From MGBC120314 sp964403785 (GTDB lineage Bacteria > Bacillota > Clostridia > Lachnospirales > Lachnospiraceae), in assembly GCA_964403785.1 (NCBI GenBank), contig CAYOHM010000016.1, forward strand, positions 1-31,187: a DNA stretch of 31,187 nucleotides. Reading direction: 5' to 3'. The translations under genes were made by a program, and so were the position numbers. The notes below the pieces were generated by a model. It made no database searches and was not told the origin of the DNA. It saw only the letters and a program-made list of their open reading frames with translations. Position 1 is the first letter of the stretch. Each line of letters begins with the position of its first letter. Shown in pieces: positions 24,881 to 31,187 of the stretch.

Positions 24881-25072
24881 TAATTTTCTTGAATTGCCGC
24901 ATTTTTATTTTATGGTGCTATGAAGCGCAGCTTCATAAGCAATTTGCACGAGAATTGCGCAAAGTAAGCTAGCTTACTTATCGCAATTTTTGTGCAAAAT
25001 TACATATCACTTCGTGATATGTACCATAAAATAAAAATGCGAAATAAAAAATACGGCACTTCAAGAAAATTA
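24881..25072. repeat. Cloverleaf-like palindromic element, copy 2
   Basis: An 18-bp perfect inverted repeat (24899-24916 with 25023-25040) closes the same three hairpins as copy 1, with the flanking hairpins in the opposite order. Outer arms TAATTTTCTTGAATTGCCG (24881-24899) and 25054-25072 pair at 18 of 19 positions, and the right outer arm ends on the stop codon of the membrane-protein gene. An extra arm-like A-rich stretch (25041-25055) resembles the right arm of copy 1. It probably also acts as a strong terminator between the membrane genes and plsX. Confidence 0.85.
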
Positions 25073-26500
25073 ATCGCTTACCACTTTTATATACTCCTTA
25101 TGAAAATACCATGCAATATCCTCAAGACAATCGTCATCCCAATAAAATATATTCGGTATCCATGTAATTTCAGGGACCTCTACCTGTTTTATGTCATTAT
25201 TATAGTATATTGCAAATCTTTCCATTACTCTTCTGTCAAAATCCTGTGCCTGTCCGACTTTTACAGATTCCTTTGCATATGCCGAGTCAAAATAAGCTCT
25301 GTCGGCGCAGCAGGTGAAAACAACAAATATAAGTGCTGCATATACGAGCACCTGCAGTACTGCTTTTTTTATGCTTATATCATACCTTTCAAAAAACCAT
25401 CCCAGAATGTAAATGGCATTAAATAAAAACATAAGCACCATAATAAAAAATGAAACATTCTTAACTCGTCCGTAAAAAGCACTTCCCGCATATATTACGG
25501 GTGCGAAAACAGCGCAGTATATTCCATATGTGACAATCACGAAGATTACCGGATATCTGAACTTAAAACCGCTTGTTTTTCTTCTCATTGCATCACATAC
25601 CACCGCCAATACGAATAAGAAAATCCACCCCATCGGTCTTCTGTAATAATCACCGATAAGAACCGTTGAGGAAGTTATCGCACGGATAATCGAGGATATG
25701 ATGGGATTAGAAAAGAGCTCATCACCGCCTCTTATAAGATTTCCGGGTGCAAGTACATTAAACATAAGTCCGGCTATACCGGATACAACAGGAATAATAT
25801 ACAGAAGTTTATCCTTCTTATATGCAAGTATAAGCACAATAAGCTCAGCAATAAGTATTAATGGGTTGATAAGCGCCGTAAGAAGATTTCCCACGCCGGT
25901 TATAAAAGCAAAAAACGAACCAATAACCAAAAATCCCCTGCGGCTGCTTACAATATATTCGACAAGGCATGCCTGTGAGATAAACATTATGCCCGTCATA
26001 AAGGTATAGTTTATTCCGCCCACCCACCAATAAAAGGCATCCTTAATTGATGGCGTGAAATTTGTATACAAAATCAGTACAGCGAAAAGAATCAAAATGT
26101 AATGAACCGCCGGAAACTTAAGAAGTCTTACCAGCACTTCATATAAAAGCCAGGTAATGCCAAGAATTAGTATACCTGCTATAATTGTAAACGTGTATTT
26201 ATATAATTCCTCATCAAAAACAACGGGCGGTATGCTTCCTATAAGCATACTTACAAAGCAGCCGTCCCAGTTTTTCCACAGTGCAGCCGTTGTGACAAAG
26301 TCATACTGCAAGGTTTTTAATACCGAATGTGTATTTTCCCACACAAAATGCACGCCCGATGACATCCAGAAATCATCCGCATTTGAATGATTATATCTGG
26401 AAATATCCAAAAGCGGCCAGAATTTTACGATAAATAATCCAAGCATAACCACTGCCGGAATTATATAGCTGTCCTTAAGCTTTTTTAAAAAACCTTTCAT
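25070..26500 (-). CDS. DUF6056-like multi-pass membrane protein, paralog A
   Basis: A 476-residue protein with many membrane segments, probably of the DUF6056 family. The first outside loop carries NHSNADDFWMS with Asp42-Asp43, the placement expected for the acidic pair of GT-C glycosyltransferases that use lipid-linked sugars. Further conserved blocks are KNWDGCFVSML, YWWVGGINYTF, LAPGNLIRGG and the C-terminal FYWDDDCLEDIAWYFHKE. It is a close paralog of the next gene upstream throughout its length. The start MKGFLKK at 26500 has AAGGAG five bases upstream; a longer reading to 26605 overlaps the neighbour and was rejected. A role in surface polysaccharide or teichoic acid decoration is inference. 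Confidence 0.85.
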   Translation of the reverse strand: MKGFLKKLKDSYIIPAVVMLGLFIVKFWPLLDISRYNHSNADDFWMSSGVHFVWENTHSVLKTLQYDFVTTAALWKNWDGCFVSMLIGSIPPVVFDEELYKYTFTIIAGILILGITWLLYEVLVRLLKFPAVHYILILFAVLILYTNFTPSIKDAFYWWVGGINYTFMTGIMFISQACLVEYIVSSRRGFLVIGSFFAFITGVGNLLTALINPLILIAELIVLILAYKKDKLLYIIPVVSGIAGLMFNVLAPGNLIRGGDELFSNPIISSIIRAITSSTVLIGDYYRRPMGWIFLFVLAVVCDAMRRKTSGFKFRYPVIFVIVTYGIYCAVFAPVIYAGSAFYGRVKNVSFFIMVLMFLFNAIYILGWFFERYDISIKKAVLQVLVYAALIFVVFTCCADRAYFDSAYAKESVKVGQAQDFDRRVMERFAIYYNNDIKQVEVPEITWIPNIFYWDDDCLEDIAWYFHKEYIKVVSD

Positions 26501-26510
26501 TTTATCTCCT

Positions 26511-28001
26511 TTATTGTGCCAAAGTAACCGATTCTTTATCAAAATAATATGCGATATCCTCAAGACAGTCATCATCATGGTAAAAAATACCCGGATACCA
26601 TTCAATAGTTGTCACAACAACATCCTTTATCTCAGGATTATAATATTCTGCAAATCTTTCGCTCATCAGATTATGGAAATTATCCGCACAGCCCGACTGG
26701 ATTGCCTCCACTGCATATGCCGCGTCGAAATACAGCGACCAGACATTTCCCAAAATCAACACCGCAGCAGCCGATATAATAACCAGACCATTCATAATGT
26801 TTTTATTTTTTAGACCAGTATTTATCGCTGCCGTCTTTACACTAAGCCATCCCGCAAAATAAATCATATCAAATACAAGAAGAAAAATCAAAAATAAATA
26901 TGATACCTCCTTGCATCTTCCGTAAAAAGCGCTCTGTGCATAGACAACGGGTGTAAATGCAGCGCAGTAAATAAGATATGAAACTGCAATAACCAAAAAA
27001 GGCAGCGGAAATTTAAATGAGCGCTTTTTAACTCCCGTCAGCACCACCAGCAGCATTGCAAGCAAAATAATGCTCATAGGCTTTTTATAATACTCCGCCG
27101 CAAGCGCTGTTGATGACTTTATCGTCATAAATACTGCCTCAACCGGTGAGGACGCAAATAAATCTTCACCTCCGCGAATCATATTCCCCGGAGCAAACAC
27201 ATTTAACAAAAGTCCGGTGAAGCCTGCAAGAAACGCAATAATAAATTTTTCTGAACGCCTGAGTGCTTTTTTTATACTGCCATTCTCTTTTTGACAGTTA
27301 AAATATATTATGAGGACAAGCTCCAAAAAAAGCAGTATCGGGCTGACAAGTGCTGACAAGAGGTTTCCAAGTCCCACGCAAAATGAAAGAATACTCCCGA
27401 TTGCAAGACAGTACCACCTGCCGGATACCATATACTCAATCAAAAATGCCTGTGCAAATAATAATACTCCAAAGAAAAACGTATAATTAATACCACCGCA
27501 CCACCAGTACATTGCCTCCTTTACCGAAGGAGAAAAACCAAAAATCAGAATTAAGGTAAAAAGCGTCAGCAGTATGTTATCACATAAACGCATTTTAAAT
27601 AATCTGCAGCACAGCTCGTACATAAAAAACACAGTTCCGAGTATAATTACGGTTGAGAACAGATAAAAGGTAAAACGATAATAGCTCTCATTAAAAGTAA
27701 CCGGAACCAGCGCTGACAGGAACATACTCAAAAAACAGCCGTCCCAGTTATTTCTCAGCCAGACAGCAGAGTTAAATGCATTTGCTATTACCTTAAAAAG
27801 ATTATGTGTATCCACCCACGTAAAATGTGCCTCGGCTGACATCCAGTAATCATCCGCATTTGAATGATTATAGGCGGAAAGCCTCCACAGCGGGACAAAT
27901 TTATCAAGGAACACATAAAGCGTTATCAAAATCGGAATAACTTTATTTTCCCATATTATTTTAAAACTTTTATATAAATTATCTTTAACGTTCAAACCCA
28001 T
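26511..28001 (-). CDS. DUF6056-like multi-pass membrane protein, paralog B
   Basis: A 496-residue multi-pass membrane protein, tandem paralog of the gene that starts 10 bases after its stop. The shared landmarks are NHSNADDYWMS (Asp50-Asp51), NNWDGCFLSMF, YWWCGGINYTF, FAPGNMIRGGEDLF and the C-terminal FYHDDDCLEDIAYYFDKE. The acidic pair in the first outside loop suggests a GT-C-type glycosyltransferase, and the acidic DDDCLEDIAYYF tail is shared only within the pair here. The ATG at 28001 has GGTGGAG just upstream. It follows the rpmF terminator closely, so its transcription start is unclear; read-through is likely. Confidence 0.85.
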   Translation of the reverse strand: MGLNVKDNLYKSFKIIWENKVIPILITLYVFLDKFVPLWRLSAYNHSNADDYWMSAEAHFTWVDTHNLFKVIANAFNSAVWLRNNWDGCFLSMFLSALVPVTFNESYYRFTFYLFSTVIILGTVFFMYELCCRLFKMRLCDNILLTLFTLILIFGFSPSVKEAMYWWCGGINYTFFFGVLLFAQAFLIEYMVSGRWYCLAIGSILSFCVGLGNLLSALVSPILLFLELVLIIYFNCQKENGSIKKALRRSEKFIIAFLAGFTGLLLNVFAPGNMIRGGEDLFASSPVEAVFMTIKSSTALAAEYYKKPMSIILLAMLLVVLTGVKKRSFKFPLPFLVIAVSYLIYCAAFTPVVYAQSAFYGRCKEVSYLFLIFLLVFDMIYFAGWLSVKTAAINTGLKNKNIMNGLVIISAAAVLILGNVWSLYFDAAYAVEAIQSGCADNFHNLMSERFAEYYNPEIKDVVVTTIEWYPGIFYHDDDCLEDIAYYFDKESVTLAQ

Positions 28002-28024
28002 ACTCCACCATATCCTGTATAATG

Positions 28025-28056
28025 AAAAAAGGGTTCAAGGAGTATCCCTCAAACCC
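28025..28056 (-). terminator. Intrinsic terminator of rpmF
   Basis: Stem GGGTT/AACCC (28031-28035 and 28052-28056), a symmetric 2x2 internal loop, an inner AGG/CCT stem, and six T residues on the minus strand (28030-28025). Confidence 0.8.
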
Positions 28057-28082
28057 AAGTATTTACCGACAATTGTTAAAAA

Positions 28083-28265
28083 TTAATCAACAGCGATAAT
28101 TTCTTTCTTATTGTAGCAACCACAAGTCTTGCATACCTGATGAGGCATCATTAAAGCTCCACACTTGCTGCACTTTACAAGATTAGGAACAGACATCTTC
28201 CAGTTTGCTCTTCTCTTGTCTCTTCTTGCCTTTGATGATTTATTCTTTGGACAAATAGCTCCCAT
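28083..28265 (-). CDS. rpmF: 50S ribosomal protein L32
   Basis: A 60-residue ribosomal protein of the zinc-binding (four-cysteine) type: CSKCGALMMPHQVCKTCG shows the CxxC...CxxC pair. The family opening CPKNKSSKARRDKRRANW is slightly altered at the start (GAICPKNK for the usual AVPKRK). It starts 4 bases after the yceD stop and shares its promoter. A terminator follows. Zinc-type L32 is sometimes replaced by a zinc-free paralog under zinc limitation; none is seen here. Confidence 0.97.
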   Translation of the reverse strand: MGAICPKNKSSKARRDKRRANWKMSVPNLVKCSKCGALMMPHQVCKTCGCYNKKEIIAVD

Positions 28266-28269
28266 GACC

Positions 28270-28797
28270 TTACACCTCCTTAAAATTCTTAAAAATATCC
28301 TGGATAACAGACATTCTTGGATCTAATTGAACTCTGTCACAGCCGCACTCACCTCTATTAAGATTTGCACCGCACTTATAACAAAGTCCCCTGCAATCCT
28401 CACTGCATAAAACTCTAAGTGGCACATCAATCAAAACTTCTGAGTAGACAAGCTTGTCTACATCCAGGTGATATCCGTCAATATAGCTCATTTCTTCCAG
28501 TCTTTCATCTGAAAGCTCATCCTCGGCATTAAAATCAATCTCTCTCTCAATCTGATACTCAATGTATGTATCAACCTCCGAAAGACATCTCGCACACGGT
28601 ATAACCAGCGTTATATTGCCTGCGCCGGTCACAAGGAATCTCTTAACACCGGTCTGTGTAATCGTTATATCAATTTCCGATGCACTCTTAACACCGTAAA
28701 TCTCAGCTCCGGTATCAAACCGTTCCATCTCAACCACGGCATGATATACCTTTGTATTAATGCTCCCCGATAAAAGCTCTGATAAATCCAACAGCAT
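28270..28797 (-). CDS. yceD: YceD/DUF177 family ribosome-associated protein
   Basis: A 175-residue member of the DUF177 family, almost always encoded just before rpmF and linked to 23S rRNA accumulation or 50S assembly in E. coli and plants. The C-terminal cysteine cluster VLCSEDCRGLCYKCGANLNRGECGCD followed by DPRM...IQDIFKNF is diagnostic. AGGAG lies seven bases before the ATG at 28797. A perfect-consensus promoter drives it together with rpmF. Confidence 0.95.
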   Translation of the reverse strand: MLLDLSELLSGSINTKVYHAVVEMERFDTGAEIYGVKSASEIDITITQTGVKRFLVTGAGNITLVIPCARCLSEVDTYIEYQIEREIDFNAEDELSDERLEEMSYIDGYHLDVDKLVYSEVLIDVPLRVLCSEDCRGLCYKCGANLNRGECGCDRVQLDPRMSVIQDIFKNFKEV

Positions 28798-28856
28798 AAA
28801 CTCACTCCTATGCTATCATACGCGCAAACATAATCCAACATTTACGCACTTTTACA

Positions 28857-28885
28857 ATTATAAGTACAACATATCCGTTTGTCAA
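28857..28885 (-). promoter_or_regulatory. Perfect sigma-A promoter of yceD-rpmF
   Basis: Minus-strand TTGACA (28885-28880), exactly 17 bases, then TATAAT (28862-28857). The start point would be near 28850, giving a leader of about 50 bases. A-tract repeats lie just upstream. Confidence 0.88.
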
Positions 28886-28897
28886 TAAGTTTTTCAA

Positions 28898-28933
28898 TTT
28901 TTCTTCACATTTTTCTTCACATTTTTCTTCACA
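28898..28933. repeat. Three exact tandem copies of a 12-bp A/T-tract unit
   Basis: TTTTTCTTCACA occurs three times without gaps (28898-28909, 28910-28921, 28922-28933), plus a partial TTTTT after it. It begins at the stop codon of the membrane-protein gene on one side and ends about 12 bases upstream of the yceD -35 box on the other. Confidence 0.95.
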
Positions 28934-28936
28934 TTT

Positions 28937-30499
28937 TTATCTGTAAAATATGACATAGTCCTCGGTCCAAAATGTGTCATATGAATATTTTGATAAAAGC
29001 TCTATCTCATTGACACTCCAGCGGTTCATTACATACAAATCATACTTTTCAATCTCATCCGCATCAAATTCAGTATTTACCGAGCTGAAGGTTATGGTAT
29101 CATACCGGGCAAAATCCTCCGTAAGCTGCACTTCATACGGATTTATTCGTTTTTCAAGCATATAATACAAATAATAAGCATCAATATATGTCGGATATGT
29201 CCTTATCGAAACATCAAACACATCAAGCACTTCGTTCAGCCTGCCTGAGAATAAATAGTTTGATTCTATTGAAGCAGGATACTTATTTAAGTAATAATCT
29301 TCAAATTTGACAAAGCTGACAACATAAAGCACCAGACAAGCTGCAATAATACCCTTTGACAGATATACCGTGCATTTATAAACAGCTTTAAATCCATATA
29401 CGATAAAATAAAGCACCGGAAGATAAATTCCATTCAAATTATAGATTGCCACATTTGATTTTGCAGCTCCAAGCAGCAATTCGACAATAAAGTATATAAA
29501 CATAAGCAAGCTGACAAGGCAGGTCTTTTCTCTTTTGGAAATTGATATTGCAGCACTGTATATTATTCCAATAATAAAAAACGGCACTGACAGCCAATAA
29601 ACCGTCCCAAACTTTTCCAAGGCGTCAAAAGGAGCGCTATCAGTTGTGAACAGCATTTTTAATACAGGCAGTATATTGCGCGGAATTTCAATTAGCGAAA
29701 GTTCGTCAGCTCTCTCATTCTTCAATTTATATATTGTAAAAAATGAGGTTCTTATAGTTGAAAGGTCAAATACATTTATGACAACCATTGCAATTAATGG
29801 CAGCGCCAAAATCAGAAGCGGCACAGTAAATACAATTACTCCTTTGTACTTACCTCTGGCAATCATAAAAATTACAACAAATAGAATTATAAGTGGAAAC
29901 ACAATATAGCTTAATACATACGTGTAAAGAGATAATCCCCATACCGTACCGCATACAAAATACAGCCAGAGCTTATCCTTTTCCAGTGCCTTAACTGTCA
30001 GCCAAATAGCAAAGGTGCCTGCTCCGAACATAAGATTGCAATCAAGTCCAAACCTTGACATCATTGTGTAGTATGGCAGCACACAGAATAAAAACGCATT
30101 CAGAAACGCACACTTTTTGCCAAGCACCTTATTTACAAGGAGTGATGAAAATATAAACGCAGCCAGCGAAAACAACACCGCCGGTATTCTAAACACCCAT
30201 GTATCCATTCCGAATAATTTAATGCAGGCAGCACAAAGATATACATATGCAGCACTTTGTCCTCCTCCTAAATTATAAAAATACAGTGGATATGGATTCA
30301 AATATCTGTCAACACCCCAGTTAAGTACACAAAATGCGTCATATGCCATTCCCGCTTCATCAATGTGAAGCCCTGCCGGAACCTGTCCCAATCTGTATAA
30401 ATGCGTAAAGCCCCACAGACACATTAATGCTATGCCCAGAATATAATATATATAATTCTTTTTTATATTGTCCGATAGTTTGCAAAATATCTGCGTCAT
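28937..30499 (-). CDS. GT-C / GT39-like glycosyltransferase-type membrane protein
   Basis: A 520-residue multi-pass membrane protein resembling the ArnT/PMT (GT39-type, GT-C fold) families, which transfer sugars from polyprenyl-phosphate carriers outside the membrane. The first outside loop holds VPAGLHIDEAGMAYDAFC with Asp47-Glu48, the family's acidic motif. The pattern of about ten hydrophobic segments and a soluble C-terminal part (ending DTFWTEDYVIFYR) fits. The start MTQIFCK at 30499 has AAAGGA at a normal distance; a reading back to 30562 runs into the ackA terminator and was rejected. The acceptor is unknown; cell-surface glycan modification is inference. It separates ackA from yceD, which are often adjacent. 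Confidence 0.85.
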   Translation of the reverse strand: MTQIFCKLSDNIKKNYIYYILGIALMCLWGFTHLYRLGQVPAGLHIDEAGMAYDAFCVLNWGVDRYLNPYPLYFYNLGGGQSAAYVYLCAACIKLFGMDTWVFRIPAVLFSLAAFIFSSLLVNKVLGKKCAFLNAFLFCVLPYYTMMSRFGLDCNLMFGAGTFAIWLTVKALEKDKLWLYFVCGTVWGLSLYTYVLSYIVFPLIILFVVIFMIARGKYKGVIVFTVPLLILALPLIAMVVINVFDLSTIRTSFFTIYKLKNERADELSLIEIPRNILPVLKMLFTTDSAPFDALEKFGTVYWLSVPFFIIGIIYSAAISISKREKTCLVSLLMFIYFIVELLLGAAKSNVAIYNLNGIYLPVLYFIVYGFKAVYKCTVYLSKGIIAACLVLYVVSFVKFEDYYLNKYPASIESNYLFSGRLNEVLDVFDVSIRTYPTYIDAYYLYYMLEKRINPYEVQLTEDFARYDTITFSSVNTEFDADEIEKYDLYVMNRWSVNEIELLSKYSYDTFWTEDYVIFYR

Positions 30500-30532
30500 A
30501 TACGCAATCCTTTCAGTCGATGTAATAAGAGC

Positions 30533-30566
30533 AAAAAGGCAATGCCGAAAAATTATCGGCATTGCC
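30533..30566 (-). terminator. Intrinsic terminator of ackA
   Basis: An 11-bp perfect stem, GGCAATGCCGA (30538-30548) and TCGGCATTGCC (30556-30566), with a 7-nt loop, followed on the minus strand by five T residues (30537-30533). Confidence 0.92.
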
Positions 30567-30595
30567 CTTTTATATGATATATAAGGACTTATGTA

Positions 30596-31187
30596 TTACT
30601 TAACTAATGCAAGTGTGTCACGTGCAATTGCAAGCTCTTCGTTTGTAGGAAGCACGATAACCTTAACCTTTGAATCTGCTGTGGAGATAACCTTGCTCTC
30701 TCCTACTGCTGACTCGTTAGCTGCATCATCAACCTTAATTCCGAGATAATCAAAATAGCTTAAAATCATCTTACGGATACGTGGGTTATTCTCACCAACA
30801 CCTGCTGTAAATGCGATAGCATCCACACCATTCATAGCTGCCGTGTATGAACCGATATACTTAGCAACTCTGTATGCGTAAGCATCAAGTGTATCCTTTG
30901 CTATCTGGTTGCCATTGTCAACCTCTTTAAGAAGGTCTCTGAAATCTGATGAGATTCCTGACATACCAAGGATACCTGACTTCTTATTTAACACATTAAG
31001 CATTTCTGAAACTGTCATATTCTCATGATTGCAAAGATATTCTACTATCGCTGCATCAAGATCACCTGAACGTGTTCCCATGATAAGACCTTCAAGCGGT
31101 GTAAGACCCATGGAAGTATCTACGCACTTTCCTCCGATTGAAGCAGAAATAGAAGCACCATTTCCCAAGTGACAGACAATAACCTTT
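30596..31187 (-). CDS. ackA: Acetate kinase, C-terminal half (runs off the window)
   Basis: Cytoplasmic kinase that interconverts acetyl phosphate plus ADP and acetate plus ATP, the last energy-yielding step of acetate fermentation. Only the last 196 residues are present; the reading frame stays open to the window edge, so the start is outside. Motifs: KVIVCHLGNGASISA, DTSMGLTPLEGLIMGTRSGDLD and FTAGVGENNPRIRKMI. The full family length is about 400. A strong terminator follows. It suggests a fermentative anaerobe. Confidence 0.97.
   Translation of the reverse strand, partial: KVIVCHLGNGASISASIGGKCVDTSMGLTPLEGLIMGTRSGDLDAAIVEYLCNHENMTVSEMLNVLNKKSGILGMSGISSDFRDLLKEVDNGNQIAKDTLDAYAYRVAKYIGSYTAAMNGVDAIAFTAGVGENNPRIRKMILSYFDYLGIKVDDAANESAVGESKVISTADSKVKVIVLPTNEELAIARDTLALVK

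Noticed and set aside
26501..26605. N-terminal extension of paralog A
   Set aside because: It would overlap the upstream paralog by about 95 bases and lacks a ribosome site; the ATG at 26500 has a strong one.
28898..28933. CRISPR array
   Set aside because: Units are 12 bp with no spacers; this is a simple tandem repeat.

Overview
The window looks like a stretch of the core chromosome of a low-to-moderate GC, endospore-forming Firmicute, most likely a Lachnospiraceae-type Clostridia. The grounds are the gene order (the smc/ftsY/ffh/rpsP/trmD/rplS/rbgA/rnhB block also known from Bacillus), the gpsA-spoIVA junction, strong AGGAGG-type ribosome binding sites and sigma-A-like promoters. I cannot name a species. 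Almost every gene is on the minus strand, so transcription runs from high to low coordinates. One gene (4901-5650) is on the plus strand.

In transcription order: the 3' half of ackA ends at a strong terminator. It is followed by a large GT-C-type membrane protein, then yceD-rpmF behind a perfect-consensus promoter. Next is a tandem pair of DUF6056-like membrane proteins, then a long palindromic element. After the element come plsX-acpP-rnc-smc-ftsY, then ilvA and an OGG1-type glycosylase. A second transcription unit carries ylxM-ffh-rpsP-khpA, and then rimM-trmD. rplS has its own promoter and terminator. lepB-rbgA-rnhB follow, then a FliK-like/FlhB-C-like pair, yraN, pgeF and a small (p)ppGpp synthetase. 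The plus-strand exported protein lies between this synthetase and der. der-plsY-gpsA-spoIVA complete the window, with a second copy of the palindromic element after spoIVA.

The genes form coherent modules. PlsX, ACP, PlsY and GpsA supply most of the acyl-phosphate route for the first acylation of glycerol-3-phosphate. Ffh, FtsY and LepB serve protein export. RpsP, RplS, RpmF, RimM, TrmD, YceD, Der and RbgA serve ribosome and tRNA maturation. SMC, RNase HII, RNase III and OGG serve chromosome and RNA upkeep. SpoIVA builds the spore coat basement layer.

The unusual parts are these. (1) A two-copy cloverleaf-like palindrome whose arms differ between copies by paired changes and whose core is flipped relative to its flanks. 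(2) A hairpin that hides the spoIVA ribosome binding site, with a sigma-E-like promoter that would start inside its loop. (3) Stand-alone FliK-C-like and FlhB-C-like proteins encoded side by side. (4) Three large GT-C-like membrane proteins placed next to genes that are usually contiguous. (5) Several promoters built into repeats or palindromes. No tRNA, rRNA, CRISPR array, transposase or prophage gene was seen.
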